DNA of 64,000 nt. Source: Lucifuga dentata (taxonomy: Eukaryota; Chordata; Actinopteri; Ophidiiformes; Bythitidae). The translations under genes and the position numbers were made by a program. The stretch's first letter is position 1; every line of letters starts with the position of its first letter. Location of the stretch: positions 186,001 to 250,000 of the forward strand of contig VXCM01001423.1 in assembly GCA_014773175.1 (NCBI GenBank). Reading direction: 5' to 3'. Positions 1-9,479 of the stretch are shown in pieces. The notes beneath the pieces are model-generated. The model searched no databases and had not been told where the DNA came from. It saw nothing but the letters and a program-made list of their open reading frames with translations.

Positions 1-794
1 CATTTTCCTGTAAACACATACAAGGTCTTACAATCTTCACAACTCACCACACCGACTGTAATTTTTAATAATAAATAATCTCAATGAAACAGATAATCAC
101 AACTTCATTTTCAACTTCTGATTCATCACATTTTATATTTCCCAGTAGTCCATGTTTCAGTTGCAGGAGCACAAACTCAGCACATCTTTGAGAGATGCTT
201 CTGTGGTTAAAGAGCTTAATTTGCTCAGCTACACTGCACTAAATGGAGCGCACAAATAATGACCTTTTAATGGAAAATGCATTGATGCCAGAAGTAGTTT
301 TTAAAAGCTCTAACTCATGAAACACTCGACAGAATAATGCATTCATTTTGCGTTTAGTATATTTGGCTTGATTACCACACCGAGTCGATTTACAACCCAC
401 TTTTTTTTTCACAGCTGAGGGCACTCTTGATATAGGAAATATGTGCATAGAATAACTTGGTTTGTTTTTAAACACTTTGTTCTAATGTATTCTTGTCTAC
501 AATACATGCATTTTAATTACAGTACATACACGTGCAGCTGCAATATATGAAACACATTTTTACAACAAATATACTACTGCAGTTAACAGGTATATAATTT
601 ACTATGAAACTGAAAATATGTTTTACAACTTATTTTGCATTGCATCTTCATTTATCTTTCCTGGCACTTCAGCTACAGTCCGAATCTAAACTCTGAGAGC
701 AACAATAAGTAAAATTTAAATTAATATTTTAAATCTCGAGAAACATCTGACCTCAGTTTGTGGCTTACAAAGGTGTCTGGTATCTGATGAAAAA

Positions 795-1806
795 TTATTT
801 TTCATGAGCTCTCTCAATATCTTCTCTATGGTGAAGCACCTTCTGATTTGCCTGTTGAAGACAACTGTGATGAGATGGACAAACATTCATCAAAGACACC
901 AGTTTCTCCTTGAATTCTCTGCACAGGAAGACATAGAGAAGTGGATTCAGTTTGTGGTGGCCATCCAGAGGCTGATTTCCTTGGCAAGTTTGCCCATTAA
1001 CTGAGAGCAGGTACCAGCATAGCTGACTTGTTGAAATGTATAAGGAATCCGTATGATGTGATATGGTCCAAAGGACAAAAAAAAAAAAAAAAAAAAAAAA
1101 ACACGATGAGAACCAAGAAGACACATAGCTTGGTCTTCTGTTTGCCCTGGTTGTTGTTGCTCCCAGAGTTTCTGAAAGACTAGATGACTTTGTTTGCGAT
1201 GCAAATGTAGCAAACAACGATAATCACACTGACAAGCCAGAAGAAACCATTCATGTAAATCATTAACCAATGATGGAAATAAACTCCATTCAAATTTTTT
1301 AGGTCCAGACAAGTTTTGATCTGTGTCATGTTGGTTGGCATTACATTAGTTAAAATTATAGTTGGTATAGCAGTGCCTGCAAACATCATCCAAACTAAAG
1401 CTGACATCAGTTTTCTAAAGGTCAGATTCTGGCCAAATAATTTGCTGTGGGGTCTGACGATCTCGAAGAAACGATCCAGGCTGATAAGTCCCAAAAAGGA
1501 CATACATGTGTACAGCGTGCTATAGAAAATGATGCTGAAATAACGACATGCAAGTATGCGTAATGTGAGGGAGGCACCTGGAATGTCACTTGCAGCTATA
1601 AATGGGATGGTGAAGGTCATGATAAGGTCAGCAGCCACTAGATTTTTCAGGTGCAGGATGAAGGTGGAGGTGGATCTGAGGTACAGAGACACCCAGGCTG
1701 CTGCTCCATTCAGCAGCAAAGCTACGGGGAACATCAAGAGGTAGAGAACTGGGAAAACCTCTGATCTGTAACGAACAAATTCCAGATGAGTCTGATTTAA
1801 TGTCAT
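795..1806 (-). pseudogene. P2Y13-like receptor pseudogene (three disabling lesions)
   Basis: This is a rhodopsin-class receptor closely related to the intact P2Y13-like gene at 3438-4424. From an ATG at 1806-1804 the frame encodes TM1 to TM5, with a DRF motif after TM3 and a P2Y-type second loop (CLDLKN). It then meets TAG at 1182-1180 where the paralogue has a lysine codon, directly before the shared SFRNSGSNN segment. TM6 is disrupted by a run of 25 T (1077-1101, minus strand), about 17 nt longer than the matching stretch of the paralogue and out of frame. At TM7 seven nucleotides covering the paralogue's Asn-Thr-Cys codons are missing, which shifts the frame before LNPLLYVFLCREF. The tail then runs to TAA at 795. 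A likely splice acceptor (tttcttctgcag) lies just upstream of the ATG, as in its neighbours. The T-run length could be a sequencing error, but the TAG and the 7-nt loss are not of that kind. A truncated receptor could be translated but would lack TM6 and TM7. Confidence 0.85.
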
Positions 1807-1884
1807 CACTGCACCTGCAGAAGAAAAATTTGGAATCCATATTTACCAGGAAAACTGTAAGTAGTGTTGAGGTTAAAAATTAAG

Positions 1885-1889
<5 letters not shown>

Positions 1890-1917
<28 letters not shown>

Positions 1918-1928
1918 CAAAACAAAAA
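1890..1928. repeat. (AAAAC)n microsatellite
   Basis: About seven units of AAAAC lie just upstream of the receptor pseudogene. The surrounding 1.8-3.4 kb is AT-rich spacer with several poly-A and poly-T runs and a single-N contig join at 2275. I see no coding sequence in that spacer. Confidence 0.9.
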
Positions 1929-2858
1929 ATTATTTCTTCAAAATGTGCTCTTTTTTTTTTTTTTTTTTTTTTTAATTAACTTTAACTTTCCACTTTCCAC
2001 TTTTTGACTTTCAGAAGATAAGGGATGTGGTTTGTTCCCTCAGTCTGTGGAATGAAGAATACTTCAACAGCAAAAGCAGTATTTTAAAAAAAAAAACAAA
2101 ACAAAACAAAAAAAAAAACCAAAAAACAAAAAACTGAATTTAGAATATTTGTCATTTATTCAAATTGGTTTTTAATCTCTCAGCAAACATTCAATGCATT
2201 CATCAAGTCTCACATTCTACCCATGGTTCAATTTGATCTATTTAATTTAAAATAATCAAAAAAAAAAAAAAAAANAAAAAAAAAAAAAAAAAGTCATGAT
2301 GATTAATCCTACCATCCATGTATAGGACCTGCTTATTATGTGCTTCTACCAGTAATAATCAAACAAATGCAAACTGTAGATCAGTGCACAATCAAAATCT
2401 CTGTTAAAATTTTTTAATTATTCCTTCCTTTTTGAAGAAAAACCCTTAACAAAAAGAAATTAAATGACAGTGTTTCTTATCACAGATTAACCAACCTTAT
2501 AGTCTAAACTCAGTAAGAGCTAATGAGATGAATACTTATGATAATAACTTACAGCTAATGGTTTGACTTTCACTCTTTCAGACACAATGAGAACAGATGG
2601 ATGTCTGTGGATTTACTGATAGTTCAGTGTTTAAGAAATGCTGTTAATTTCCCTAACAAACAAATCAACATTTCACATGTGATCAGACTGATACTTCTTA
2701 TGGAAATATGCAAAAATAAGAGAACTCTTTAGACCAAAGCAGACATGTAAACACCCTTTGGTAAACATAAATGGAACCCAGGTGGAACTTCAGGCTGAGA
2801 GTGATGGACCGGAAAGGGTGATGGGCTGGGTTCATGCTTGCTTTGGCCTATACGCCTA

Positions 2859-2919
<61 letters not shown>
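2859..2919. repeat. (TC)n(AC)n compound microsatellite
   Basis: About 13 TC units are followed directly by about 17 AC units. Open frames across it are low-complexity Ser-Leu and His-Thr runs and are not genes. Confidence 0.95.
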
Positions 2920-2922
<3 letters not shown>

Positions 2923-3437
2923 CACTATTTTAGTACTCACGAAGAGGGTTGTGAATAAAAGTGGGATTCAAGATTTGAGTGAAATAAGCTTAAAAGTCAT
3001 CCTTTATATAGCACATTAAAATAATGGAAAGAAACTTCTCACATTCAACTGTATTTTTATTTTGTGTATTTTACATTTTATTGAAAGAATTCTTCATTTT
3101 CCCTAATTGTTTCCACACATCATTTATCCTATACTATATATCTACATAGCCTGTTGACCCTGTAAAAAAAACACCAGACTCAAGCCTTCACACTTATTTG
3201 ATAAAAATACAAGTACCAAAATACTTAAAGATTTACAACATGTTCTCCTAGTACTGTATATTTGAACAACATTAACACTGGAATTAGCTTTAAAACTTGT
3301 CAGTGATTTGTTGTGTTTTCTATCCAGTTCTTATCTAAGTGGACCTTCAGCTTCATTAGATGCTAATCCTCATATCATCTATAGAGGGCAGCATCATGTT
3401 AAATTTGAGAATGAGAAGTTCAGGCTGCAGAATGTTT

Positions 3438-4424
3438 CTACTGTGAATTGTCTTTTTTTTCACTTGAATTTAACCCAGTACAGATGCCTGTAACTTTCAT
3501 CATATTAACCAGTTTCTCTCTGTATTCTCTGCACAGGAAGATATAGAGAAAAGGGTCCAGGCAGGTATTAGTGGTAGAGAGCCACAGGACAAAGTGATGG
3601 GCTACGTCCATCCAACGTTCAGTGCAGACATCATCCTCAATGAGTTCTTGCTGAGTGAATGGAATACGCATCACATGGAGAGGCACAAAGCATACAAAGA
3701 ACACAAGGAGAACCAGGAGGACTCGCAGCTTGGTTTTCTTCTTTCCCTGGCTGTTGTTGCTCCCAGAGTTTCTGAAGGACTTGAGCACTTTTAGGGTGAT
3801 GCAGATGTAGCAAAACACAATCAAAATAGTGACAATCCAGAAATGAATCTCCATAAATAAAACCACAAACTTATGAGCAGTCAGGCCAACTGGACCTTTC
3901 AGGGACATACAGAAATCTCTTGTTTTATTATCAGGACTCTGGTCAGTTAGAATCATGGTTGGGATGGCTGTACCTCCAAATATCCCAACCCAAACCAAGG
4001 TGGACATTATAAGACTGAACATTAGGTTTTGTCCAAACACCTGTCCACATGGTCTAACAATTTTGAAGAAGCGATCTAGGCTGATAAGACCCATTAAAGC
4101 AATACTTGTGTACAGACAGCAGTAGAATACTACATTAGAGTAACGACAGGCAAAGATTTTCAACTTGATTGCTGCTCCGGGAAGCGTACTAGCTGCCAGG
4201 AGTGGGATTGCCAGAGTCATAAGCAGGTCAGCAGCCACCAGGTTTTTGAGGTACACTATGAAGGTGGAGGTGGACCGGAGGTGCAGAGACACCCAGCCCG
4301 CTATTCCATTCAGCAGCAGCGCAACGGGGAACAACAAGAAGAGGAGGACAGAGACGGCCATGTTTATGGCTGCATGGTTGTAATGGGTACATTCTGAGGA
4401 GAGGTGTGAGGTGTTGTTAGACAT
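3438..4424 (-). CDS. p2ry13: P2Y purinoceptor 13-like G-protein-coupled receptor
   Basis: This is an intact 328-residue seven-helix receptor of the P2Y12/13/14 group, which are plasma-membrane nucleotide receptors coupled to Gi. Its features are an N-terminal glycosylation site (NNTS), TM1-TM2 ending STSTFIVYLKNLVAADLL, a conserved TM3 cysteine (FACRYS), DRF rather than DRY (residues 117-119), a second loop with CMSLKGPVGL, a TM6 with CFVPLHVMRIPF, and a DPFLYIFLC ending. DRF, SLKGPxGL and STSTFI all resemble mammalian P2Y13 more than P2Y12 or P2Y14. The His and Arg of TM6 that contact nucleotide in P2Y12 are kept, but the Lys-Glu pair at the start of TM7 is His-His here. The ATG at 4424-4422 is the first in this exon. 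A splice acceptor (ttattccag) ends at 4436, and an upstream exon at 6391-6427 could supply an in-frame earlier ATG. It lies in tandem with the pseudogene at 795-1806 and with p2ry12. P2Y14 or another subgroup member is the alternative. Confidence 0.88.
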   Translation of the reverse strand: MSNNTSHLSSECTHYNHAAINMAVSVLLFLLFPVALLLNGIAGWVSLHLRSTSTFIVYLKNLVAADLLMTLAIPLLAASTLPGAAIKLKIFACRYSNVVFYCCLYTSIALMGLISLDRFFKIVRPCGQVFGQNLMFSLIMSTLVWVGIFGGTAIPTMILTDQSPDNKTRDFCMSLKGPVGLTAHKFVVLFMEIHFWIVTILIVFCYICITLKVLKSFRNSGSNNSQGKKKTKLRVLLVLLVFFVCFVPLHVMRIPFTQQELIEDDVCTERWMDVAHHFVLWLSTTNTCLDPFLYIFLCREYREKLVNMMKVTGICTGLNSSEKKDNSQ

Positions 4425-4706
4425 CTTCAAGGAATCTGGAATAAAAATACAGAGACATTAATGAAAGATAGCAAAGTTAAAATTGCCACTTCCACTTTTG
4501 GAACCTTTAGGAACTATTGTTGCTGGACCTTTTTTTTTTTTTTTTTTTTTTTTTTAATCTCCTACTCCAGGGTAGATGGTACAGAAACTGCTGGGTGGAG
4601 CTTGCAAGACCAAACAATCTTTCCCAAGTGAACAACTGTCATTTTTAAATACTTGCATTTTTTTTTGTTTCAAAGCAAAACAAAAAGATCTTGCTGAGTT
4701 TACTAG

Positions 4707-4829
4707 AACTCAGAATTACTCATAATGAAATGTTTTGAAAAAAAAAAAAATGAAATTAGACTAAAACNAACTCAGAATTACTCATAATGAAATGTTTTGA
4801 AAAAAAAAAAAATGAAATTAGACTAAAAC
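4707..4829. repeat. 61-bp perfect duplication across a contig join
   Basis: Positions 4707-4767 and 4769-4829 are identical and are separated by one N at 4768. This is most simply an unmerged overlap between two contig ends and not a genomic tandem repeat. It lies in the spacer between the p2ry13-like coding exon and its possible 5' exon. Confidence 0.9.
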
Positions 4830-6390
4830 AATCATGGCTGCAATCATCTAAGTAAATACTATTCTGGGACACTGATAGCATCTGCTACTGGTATGGTATG
4901 GTAAGAGAGATTTGTTTGTTTGTGACTGTAAACTACAGCATGATCCCTCAAGATGAGGAGTTATCAGTTGAAATAATTTGTGCTTTGAGTTGTGGGATGC
5001 AGCTCTAGCAGTCTAGATGTCACTTGATTTAATTTCCATAAGTGTCATGGTACTTGAAGCCTAGTATGAATGCGAGCAAGGAACTCTGAGTAGGAACCAC
5101 ATGATTCCAACTCCAGATAGTTCTGGGTAAAGTTGTTCCTAATTTATTGTAGGTCCAAACTTTTTGTGCAAAACATTTTATGTCTGTGCCTCTTACAGCC
5201 ATTGAAGCCATTTCAATCAATTACTGTATATATACTGTATATTTGTGACATGAGAAAAACAGCATCCAGTTTCAAAGTGGAGGCTTTAAGTGAGTGAACT
5301 CATTTGAATGGACTCCTGTGGAGACTCCTGCTCTAAATACTTCCTGTGTGTCCAGTTGAACCTGCTTTGCATTCATCATTAGTTATAGTTATTTGTTTTT
5401 ATGATTTACATTTGAATGCCTGACCGGAGCATTTGAATGCATCCTGGCTGCTGAACCTGACACCTCCAGTTTTGACACTGAAGGGTATAAATAATGCAGT
5501 TTTTTGGAATTGTTTTCATACCCTCTTGTTTCACAAAAACAAAAGGATTACTGTGTAGCAGATGGGAACTTTTGTGATGTTGTGGCCCTTTTGGCAGTCT
5601 ACAACTCAATGCTTCAAAGTATCTCTAACTGGTTCTGCTTCTCTTTATCTCATTTGTAATTGGTTGATTTAATAATGGAAAGCAGTGAGGGCTAATGGCT
5701 TTTATGTAGATTCACCTTAGCAATGTGTCTCACTTTTAAAGAGGGAAAGTCCCAAACAATGTATCATATTCAGTATACAGAACCATTTGCAGATTCAAAT
5801 ATGTAATTATAATTTGTAATTTATATTCAGACTAAGATTATCAATGTGGATTATGAGAGTGATCTGCAACAAAATAACAAATGTGGATCAACAATGACCA
5901 AAAAAATAAGCTAGTCCTTGTCAGATTTTAATGAATGTAAGCTAATATATATAAAACACAATTAAAATTTGATGGCTGGGACTCCTCTAATTGCATCCTT
6001 AGTAGATTTTGATATATCTTGCCCACTCCACATAACAATGTGGCTTTGTTGGATTAAAGACCTTTTCACTCTCTTTCAGCAAAAGCCTGATTAGGTTTTA
6101 ATCTGATTATTTGTATTAACTGCAAAGTTAATTAAAGCTAATTAAATGAAATTTAGACCACAAGCTGACCTCAAGGTAAGAAATGTTCAGACTGACTTAA
6201 TCAGAGCATCCAGATATTTAATTTAAACTGCATTTACTTTCTGCATTTTCTTTAGTTTATCAATCAAAAACTATTCGTCCAATACATATACATACTGTCA
6301 TTGTGATTCCTCATTGACTTCTCAAACAAATCTCAAGAAAGAGGCTTATACAAAAAGTCAGAAAACAAAATACAATATTAAGCTACTCAC
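4830..6390. other. Spacer or 5' UTR intron of the p2ry13-like gene
   Basis: AT-rich sequence with no reading frame that resembles a known protein. If the exon at 6391-6427 is used, most of this stretch is its intron. Confidence 0.5.
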
Positions 6391-6427
6391 CAGGAATGGT
6401 CATCTCCTTATCACCACACCGTTCAGC
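6391..6427 (-). other. Possible upstream exon of the p2ry13-like receptor
   Basis: On the minus strand, 37 nt are bounded by an acceptor (aatctctcag) and a donor (gtgagtag). The exon contains an ATG at 6403-6401. Joining it to the acceptor at 4436 keeps that ATG in frame with the receptor and adds MTIPDSLK before the first methionine of the main exon. A further candidate donor (cagcaag then gtatgt) lies upstream near 6552 and could end a non-coding first exon. Human P2RY13 also has a short coding segment in an upstream exon. Only transcript data can settle this. Confidence 0.45.
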
Positions 6428-7073
6428 CTGAGAGATTACAATAACGCCATCAGATGTTTAACAGTGAAAGTGTGTTGAACTCTTCAACCAGACAGATGCA
6501 AATTCACGGACAGTGAAATACTGTGAGGAAAAAGGGACTCAAATAACATACCTTGCTGTGATCCATGGATGCTGCAATGAAGCATTTTACTTGGTTGTAA
6601 TGATAAAATATGACACATCATGTTTACTGGTCTTTTACTTTAAAATTTACATGCTTAAGTTGAGCATAATAAACAATAATAGCAGATAACAGGGGATTAA
6701 TTAAAAGTATGGGAGACTGATTTTAAATCTATAGGGGATATGAAGCCAAAACAAAAAAAAAAAAAAAAAAAAAAAAAANAAAAAAAAAAAAAAAAGAACA
6801 GAAACTTTATAATGTTATTACCTAGACTGATAAAGCCTGAGCGGCCCAGACCTGGGTCCAAGCACTTCCTATGTCGCGTTTGCAACTTTATATAATCACT
6901 ATTTCTCAATAAAATAGAGATACATGAATATTTACAGAAAGCTTAGATTCTTCCGAACAAAATGAAACCAAGCATGACATTTTATAACCACGCAATCCCG
7001 AGATAAATGTAACTAAAGCACAAGATAGCCTCTGAACTAACGTTAGCTTGGGGCTAAGCTTCATAAGCCTTCA

Positions 7074-7106
7074 TTTTTGGGTATGCCATTTAGGCATACC
7101 CAAAAA
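7074..7106. repeat. 14-bp perfect inverted repeat with 5-nt loop
   Basis: The arms at 7074-7087 and 7093-7106 are exact reverse complements around the loop ATTTA, with core GGGTATGCC. It lies between p2ry12 and the p2ry13-like gene. It may be the remnant of a small transposon, and no function is implied. Confidence 0.8.
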
Positions 7107-7570
7107 ACACCTCAGGCAGTATAGGGCTAGAAAAGGGAACAGAAATGAAAACCAAAAAGAACTGACAATATTGTGTTATTTTACTTTCAAGATTGCTTTC
7201 AGGAGGACAATAAACAACAGAACTGTGTACAGTAAAAAAAAAAAAAAAAAAAAAAAAAANTTTTTTTTTTTTTTTTTTTTTTTTTAACTTTCAGGGTCTA
7301 AAGTTGAGGTTTAGAACCTTTTTCATAATCATGATTACTAATTGGTCACAATTCATTTTATTCTGTCTGTCTGTTACAGATTGCAGGTTCAAATAAATAT
7401 AGAAAATACATGTCTGCTACATGTCCTCTAATGTTCAGTCTTAAGGCTGAACCTGCATTTCAGCCAATCTCAATAGCAGGACAGTAATAACATTATGTTA
7501 AATCACCTACTTTGAGGATAAATCATATTCTGATATCACATTAATAAAGCCTTCATCATGTCCATTGGTT

Positions 7571-8747
7571 CTACATACAGGCAGAGGATTCTCCCAGAGG
7601 AGTGCTGTCTGTATTCGAATCCAACCCTCTCTTTGTTAGCCAACTACAGGTCCCAGGAGGCAACTGCAAGGTTTTGAATAAAGTGGTCCTGAAGGACTTA
7701 CAGAGGAAGAAGTAAATGAGAGGGTCTAGAAGAGAGTTTAGAGATGAGAGCCAGAGGGTGCTCTCCTTCAGCTGAAAAAAGAAGAGTTTGAGTTGACAGT
7801 CAAAAAGGAGCCCTCGGGTCTGGCTCATGGTGTACGGCACACGGGCAAAGTGAAACGGCACAAAGCACACAAAGAACACTGCCAGAACCAGGAACACATT
7901 TGCACTGATTTTTCTTTTGTCCTGGTGCGGCTTCTTCTGACTTGTACCTGCGCTTACAGTCCCTCCAGTGTTGTAGGACTTTGTGCGGGAATAAGAACTG
8001 TACAGCTCTTTGGTGATTAGAGTGTAGCATACGATCACAGTCACCAGGTTACTCCAGAAAATAACTTGACAGACATGATTTGCCACTTCATGCCAAAAGA
8101 GTCCAGCCGCTGTCTTCAGGTCACTGCACTTAAAGTATGGCGTGGTCGGGGTCTGACGTGTCAGGATCACATTAGGCAGGCAGAGAACCAGCAGAAAGGT
8201 CCAAATGCCCACAGAGAGGAGCTTCCGACAGGCTAACCTGGCTGCACTGGTTCCCTTGAAGGGTCTAAGGGTCTTTCTGCAGCGATCAATGCTGATTAGG
8301 CCGAAGAAGAGGATGCTGATGTACATGGTGAGATAGAAGAGGACTGAGGAAACTCGACACACAAATACACGCAGCCCAATGGAGGCCATGTTGGAATCTG
8401 ACAAAATCTGCAAAACACAGGATTGGGTCTTTAACATTTTACTGTCAAACGCTCATGTTACTTATCAAATATGTTATTTGTAAAATTAACCAAACCTTAA
8501 ACGGGAACGTGAAGGTCATGATGACATCAGCTACCACAATATTCTTCAGGTAGATGATGAAATGAGACTGTGAAGGGATGCGGAAAAAGACCCACATGGC
8601 CACAGCATTCAGTGACAGGCCCAACACGAAGAGGATGGAGTAGAGAACAGGAAAAACCACCATTTTTGCAACATTGTCACGGGAACAAGTGTTATTGGTG
8701 CGGCTATGATTCCCAGGGAAAAGGACGAAACTTGTGTTTCCATCCAT
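7571..8747 (-). CDS. p2ry12: P2Y purinoceptor 12 (ADP receptor), two coding exons
   Basis: This is a Gi-coupled ADP receptor, known from mammals for platelet aggregation and microglial process movement. It has 362 residues from exons 8747-8496 and 8407-7571. The 88-nt intron has a GT donor (AAG before gtttgg) and an AG acceptor (tgttttgcag). Removing it joins FPFK to ILSD exactly as in continuous mammalian P2Y12. Read through, the intron meets a stop. Near-diagnostic P2Y12 stretches are SHFIIYLKN, VCRVSSVLFY, CQVIFWSN, VCYTLITKELY, CFVPFHFARVPYT, KESTLWL and DPLIYFFLCKSFR. The nucleotide-contacting His and Arg of TM6 and the Lys-Glu pair of TM7 are present, as are the conserved extracellular cysteines. 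The DRY motif is DRC (residues 125-127). A splice acceptor (gtctttttcag) 13 nt upstream of the ATG indicates a non-coding first exon, probably further upstream (8.8-9.5 kb). Confidence 0.95.
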
Positions 8748-9320
8748 GAAGAAAGTTATCTGAAAAAGACAAAAGAAGATAAGAGAAAGCTGTTCTCCAT
8801 ATGGTCTTATTATTTATTTGTATTAGTTTTGTATACAGTCCTAGACTGACCTGAGGATAAAGTGATTCATATTTATAAATACATATAAAGGATGTGGACA
8901 CGGTAACATGGATGTGAAAAATATAATGCAATTCATAAATTAAGCACTACCTCTCTGACATAGTCTCAGCAGAAATTAAACAATATACTGTACGTTCTCA
9001 TTCCAGAGAATATTTATTGCAGAATATTTTTTCAAATAATCATATCTGGCGTTCATGTTATATTCTCTTCCTTTAGAAGATCATATAAGGGTTTACATCT
9101 GAAAATCAAAATACATTTCACATAAATGAAATCTATACATAATGCATATGTCCTGTGTATGCTGATTTGATAAATGAATAAGCTTCTGTAACTGACCTGT
9201 CTGTTCCAGTGTAATTGTTGCGCTTTTACGGTTCGGTGGCAGTCTTATGGAGTCACTCCGTCCTGCGTATTTGTGCAATTATTTGAGAGTTACTTCTGCT
9301 TGATCCAGGCAGACAGGGAC

Positions 9321-9324
9321 TGTT

Positions 9325-9370
<46 letters not shown>
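9321..9370. repeat. (GT)n microsatellite
   Basis: About 22 GT units upstream of p2ry12, in the region where its first non-coding exon and promoter would be expected. Confidence 0.95.
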
Positions 9371-9372
<2 letters not shown>

Positions 9373-9479
9373 CTGTGATAAGTCACAGGAAGACGTTCTC
9401 TTTTTCTTCTGCTTTCTGCTTCCTGTTATGAGGAATGCTGGCAGTCTACTCTTCTGCATTTAAAGTTATTTTAACATCC

